A stretch of 64,000 nt of DNA from Rhexocercosporidium sp. MPI-PUGE-AT-0058 (lineage: Eukaryota > Ascomycota > Leotiomycetes > Helotiales), in contig JAGTJL010000013.1 in assembly GCA_020746875.1 (NCBI GenBank), positions 2,170,001 to 2,234,000 of the forward strand, read 5' to 3'. Below the pieces are notes generated by a model. That model was not told the DNA's origin. It was given only the letters and a program-made list of their open reading frames with translations, and did not search any database. Both the position numbers and the translations under genes were made by a program. Position 1 is the first letter of the stretch. Each line of letters starts with the position of its first letter. Positions 59,178-64,000 of this stretch are shown piece by piece.

Positions 59178-62100
59178 CTATAGGAGAAGGCCGTGGCTAG
59201 ACGAAAACCCTACAAGGATGACTCGCCCCGATGAGCTGCTAATGGCAATCGTAAATGTCGTTACGACCGATCGTAGCCGTCGATACGCCGGCGGCAGCCA
59301 CAGCACCTTGTGTTCATCCCACATCACCCACGTGCAGTCTTCGCTGAGCCCGATGCCCTGACGACAAACACGTCGCGAGAGATAAAGTGGCGCTGTTGTG
59401 GGTGCTACCGCTGGCATAGATGAAATTGGCGATGGTGGTGACGGCGACAACAGGTTGCCTAGGGTAAAGGTGCCAATATCCGTGTGGAGAGAAGAGCTAG
59501 TTGCGTCGACGGTGAGGTGAGCAATATACGTGTCGGCGGCAATTGTCGTTATACAAGCAATCATTTCGATGTCCCAGAGCTTGATGGTTCCATCTTCGGA
59601 CACGGAGGCGAGCATCGTTGAATCACCAGAAAACACGACCGAATAGACCCCACCGCTATGGCCTTTAAATGTTGCTGTACGAGTGCGCGTTGCAACTTCC
59701 CACATCGTGATGATCTCGCTGGATGCATCCTCGTCGTATGTATTGTCTGATGCCGACGCAAGGCTTGTCGAATCAGGCGAGAACGCGACCGAATTGACGA
59801 TATAGTTATGCCCTTCGAGTGTTGCTGTACATTCGCCTGTCGCAACATCCCAGAGCTTGATAGATCCATCGCTAGCTGATACGAGTAATTTTGAATCATG
59901 CGAGAACTTGGCCAAGACTACTCCGTGCCTCATCCCACCGCTATAGCAGTCAAGTGTTGCACTACAGTCGCCTGTCTCAAGATGCCAGAGCTTGATAGTG
60001 TGATCATCAGACATCGATGCGAGGATCTTTGAATCATGCGAGAATAGGATCTGGTGGCAATAACCTTCATGCCAGAAGTCTGCTTTATGGTAGCCCGTCT
60101 TGACATCCCAGAGGTTGATTACGTCCTTTGATGCAGATGCGAGAGTCGTTGAATCGTGTGAGAACGCGACGGAGCTCACGTAGTGGTCATCGCACTCGAA
60201 CGCTACTCGGCAGGTGCCTCTTGCGACGTCCCAAAGCCTGATGATCCGATCTGCGCCTGCCGATGCAAGTATCGTCGAATCATGTGACAAAACGAGCGTA
60301 GAGACCGCGCCGTCATGCCCATCGAACATTGCCGTAGATCCATCTATCGTAATGTCCCAGAGCTTGATGGTCTTATCCATAGACGCTGATGCAAGCATCG
60401 TCGAATTGTATGAGAACACGGCCGAGGTAACTTCCCCGTCAGTCGCCATACCGCTATGGCCTTTAAATGTAGCCATACAAGTAACTCTTGTAACATCCCA
60501 GAGCTTGATGGTTTCATCGCGTGATGCCGATACGAGCATTGTTGAATCGTGTGAGAATGCGACCGAGTTAACCCACCAACCATGCCCTTCTAAGGTTGCG
60601 ACACAGGTACGTGTTGCGACATCCCAAAGCTTGATAGTCCGATCATAGGATGCCGACGCAAGCATCGTCGATTCGTGTGAGAATGTAACAGAGGTGACAC
60701 AACTGTTATGCCCTTTCAATGTTGCCACACAGAGCCATGTTGCAACATTCCAGAGCTTGATGGTTTCATCGTCGGATCCTGATGTGAGCATCGCTGAATT
60801 ATGCGAAAATGCGACAGAGTTAATATTTCTGTCATGGCCTTCCAGTGTTGCCACACAGACACCTGTTGCAACATCCCAGATCTTTATGGTATCATCGTTG
60901 GATGCTGATGTGAGCAACGTTGAATCGTCTGAGAATGCGACAGAGTTGACCCCTTCACACCACCGCTTACCAGTATGCCCCTCAAGAGTTGCCACACAGT
61001 TACCCGTTGCGACATCCCAGAGCTTGATGGTCCGGTCATGTGATGCCGATACAAGCATCGCTGAATCGTGTGAGAATGCGACAGAGTTGACAGAACGGCT
61101 ATGCCCTTCCAATGTTGCCACACATGAGCCTGTTATGGCATCCCAGAGCTTGATGGTATGATCGAGTGATGCCGATGCGAGCATTGTTGAATCGTGTGAG
61201 AATGTGACCGAGGTTATACCGCGGTCATGTCTCTCGAGCGTCAGTAGACAGGCATTCCAGTCGAAATCCACCTGCGGCAGGAGAGAAATCCCAGCTGGAA
61301 TCTGGTTCCGGAATGTCCGTCGGACAACGCTCTGCTCTGGTGCAAACACAATAGCCGAACAGTAGATTTGGAGAGGTGACGCAGCAAGAACAGAGCAATG
61401 AATCAAAATGACGCGCCGCGCATCCCGAAGGAAGGCAGACAAGTTGCTACTCTTCTCCACCTATATTATAGTATACTTAGTACGCCATGCATTAGGTAGC
61501 AAGAGAGTAGTATATGAACATACATCGAGCAAACTCAACAAGTCGTCTATCATGCTGATACTTTCTGAGATCCGACCTAGAACGGCTAACGCTTCGAGCC
61601 AGTGCAGGAGATGCTGGGTCAGAAAGCTATCGATAAGGTCGCCATCTTGTATCTTGCGCGTACTCCCTTTCCAGTGGTGGACCCAGTATCGACAGGCGTA
61701 CTGGACCTCGGGCGGTAAGGCAGCATCGATGGTCTCCTGGCTGATCTCAGACCGGCATATTCCCGGTAGACGCAGACTGCAGACGTCTCTCTTGAGAGTA
61801 TCGCCCGTCGATATGAGCAGTAGGCACTTGTTCGCCAGCTGTTCGTGGATTTCTCTTTCGTCAACCACAAAACCATGTGTATTGCGCTTGGTGGGATCGA
61901 TGAGGAAATCGCGGAAGGATAAGTGGAACAGTCGGATCGGAGAATCTGCACTAGATGGAACGTCGAGCACGGCGTGGAGACGGCTGAGTGTGCGGGTGAA
62001 AGCTGCGCTTGGGATATCGAGAAGATGTGATAAGGCTGAGGCTGAGAGCGGCTCGGCCAGAAGAACGATGGGGCCGACGAGCCGTCGGAATTCGCTCACC

Positions 62101-63824
62101 GGGCGACTCCGGTTTGCACCTGTCTGCCCAACAACCAGCTGATTCAGGATCGGGAGATATGTAGAATCGAGTTTGTCAAGCTCAGAGTCGCTCTGGTAGT
62201 TGAGAACTTTGACCAGTTGACCCTCGGGGTCTTGCCACGACTCGTCGGCGATGAACCGACAGACAGTTGCGGCAAAAATGAAAAGTGGTATAGCCATGCG
62301 TACCAGTATCTGGATGCGTTTGCCTGGCCAGTGGGGGGGAAGCCGCTGGCCGTCAAATGCCACGCTATTGTAGCTTTCTCTGATCCTCACGAGTTCGTAG
62401 TTAAGATAGGCAGCGATGTCGTGTTCGATCACAGGCTCTGGGATCTGGTGAAGTGCCACATCCTGGTATTTGCCGGTAATATTTTTGAAGCCAAGCCGAA
62501 TCGGTAGCTCAGGTCTGCTCGTGATGAAAACCCTAAGTCGCACAGAGCTTAAAGCTTTTACTTGCGAGAAAAGGTAGATGATGAGTTTAATGTCATTGTC
62601 ATGGTCGCATTCGTCGAGGGCATCGATCACTATTGCAATTGTGCAAGGATCCTGGGAGCCACTGTGGACTCGGCGAAGTGGCTCGAAGATCAGCTTCTCG
62701 AACTGTACCTTGAGAGCTTTGGTGGAGATGGCGGCGGGGTCGGAGTCGATGGCTGCTTTTAGGAATGACGCCAGCTGATGCTCCTGAGCAACGAGCTGGA
62801 CGGCGATTGTGGTAAAAAGCAAGGTGGCGTTCCCTCGATCACGCTCGCCTCTCTTGAAAAAGAAGCTGGCACCGAGAACTCCGTGTTCCTTGAGCTGGCC
62901 GGCCACCGTACGGGAAATAGTGGACTTTCCCGTACCCGCCCTGCCATTCAGCCAGAAGATGCATTCGCCATTGGGTTCGTCTACCCATGCCCGAATCTGG
63001 TGGAGGAGGTCGATACGGGTATCAGGATGGCATCGCGCGTTGTGCTCTTCCGCGCGGGAGTCGAATGTAGCATCGTTCGCGATGGTTATTGGAGGGAGCT
63101 CACCTCCAATCTCTTTCCGAAGTCGCCTGAACGCGTTCGTTTCGCCTTCACCATATATAAGCGGCATGTGGATGCCAAAGAGACCTAGCAGCGAGTACGC
63201 TTTGTCCTCTTTCCGCGTCGTCTTACGCTTTTCTACCCATGATAGCCTCTCTGAGATGCTGAAATTGGAAAGTGGAGTACCTCGAAGGACCGTGAGAGGA
63301 AGTCCAGTGATGTGGTGAATATCATGTTCCAAAGACTTCCTGGTCCCCAGTCGCACGCCCTCTTTCGAAAAAAATTCAACAGACACTGGGGCAATAAGCT
63401 CTTGAAGGGTCCATCCCCGGGTGAACCATCTGCTCTTTCGAAAAGCCGGTTCCCAGCTGGACCTGTCGGCCGCATCCCCTGTAGGCGTTGAGACATCGTC
63501 AAGGTAGACGTAGCATTTGGCCGCATACCGGTACCAGCGAAACATAGAGTTGATGGCCTCCTGAAGCTCGGTGTTGTTTGGCTTGTCGATGCAGCATGTG
63601 TCCACCCAGCAGAACTGCAGCCCATCGCACCAAGCTTGGTCTCCGCAGAATCGGATCTTCTTGTACCCCAGTTTGTTCTCGCCCGTACCATCCGTCAGGT
63701 CCTGGATAAGGACCTCTTGGGCACCCCATGTATGTGAAAGTATCGCATACCGAGGAATCTCGTGGCCAAGAAAATCATTCGTCAGGTGGATCTCGCCGAC
63801 GGCGTTGCGTTCTAAGAGACGCAT
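59178..63824 (-). CDS. HET-NACHT-WD40 NLR, HET-D/E/R type
   Basis: Exon 1 is 63824-61524 and exon 2 is 61460-59178, joined by a 63-nt intron (GTATGT..ATATAG, with a TACTAAG-like branch site) that removes an in-frame TAG. The product is 1527 aa from ATG 63824 (MRLLERNAV). Residues 1-240 are a HET domain (YAILSHTWG, CWVDTCCID, RGWTLQELIAP, LLGLFGIHMPLIYGEG). NACHT follows: GRAGTGKST at about 293-301 and VIDALDECD at about 397-405. About 13 WD40 repeats of some 42 aa (SVAFSHDSTMLASAS..TIKLWDVATG) span roughly 840-1400. A C-terminal tail keeps the WVMWDEHKVLWLPPAYR block. Family knowledge: such proteins sense non-self through the WD40 repeats and trigger cell death through HET. No damage is visible, and composition is normal. 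Confidence 0.9.
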
Positions 63825-64000
63825 TGTTTCCTATGCTTGGGATGTCGATATCCACGCGACACTATAGTCGCAGGACGCTCGATTTGTTCTCGGCAGGCAT
63901 TTTCCGCTGCTATTTTCGGTTTCTACCATCAGCTGGTGCCTGATAAAAGGAATGTTCAGGTGGGCCTGTCTTGTAGAACTATGTTGCTTGCGGTTTTAGA

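Noticed and set aside
61461..61463. In-frame stop splitting the HET-NACHT from the WD40 half
   Set aside because: It lies inside a good 63-nt GTATGT..ATATAG intron, so the two halves form one gene.

Overview
This window is filamentous ascomycete (Pezizomycotina) DNA. The evidence is 47-63 nt GT..AG introns, HET and NACHT genes, DUF6594, DUF7924 and OrsD-type families, pogo/Fot1-like transposons, and long AT-rich blocks where relic genes carry almost only C->T and G->A changes. That pattern is the mark of repeat-induced point mutation (RIP). I cannot name the genus.

The window has two kinds of DNA. AT-rich RIP blocks lie at about 1-4200 and 37750-58500. Blocks of balanced composition lie at about 4200-37750 and 58500-64000. 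The left AT block holds relics of unknown ORFs, one flanked by repeated near-palindromes. From 4635 to 14154 there is a rearranged mobile element: an AT-hook ORF, OrsD-type zinc fingers, three tyrosine-recombinase-like modules and a RecQ-like helicase, broken by stops and a frameshift.

From 15485 to 23388 there are three intact-looking loci: a chymotrypsin-fold protease next to, and possibly fused in frame with, a DUF6594 membrane domain; a divergently transcribed membrane protein; and an NLR-type N-terminal domain joined to a catalytically degenerate chitin-synthase-like module. Relics of DUF7924 and DDE transposase genes lie between them. From 24706 to 29075 a truncated pogo-like element abuts a decayed ZNFX1-like helicase with NFX1 and RZ zinc fingers. 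Further on come small zinc-finger remnants and a large HSP90-like (GHKL) ATPase gene with in-frame stops, 34229-37617.

The central AT block carries a LINE tail (37.8-39.0 kb), a RIP-killed HET gene (44156-46067, minus), a RIP-killed NACHT NLR (48421-about 51940, plus), a perfect ATT tract of about 490 bp, a 434-bp MITE, a full-length pogo-like element with perfect 48-bp inverted repeats, and a hAT fragment. The right end holds an intact HET-NACHT-WD40 gene (59178-63824, minus) of the HET-D/E/R type.

Together the genes suggest a self/non-self recognition neighbourhood (HET, NLR, protease-membrane module, decoy-like fusion) embedded in transposon-rich, RIP-active DNA. All functions are inferred from motifs read by eye; no search was run.
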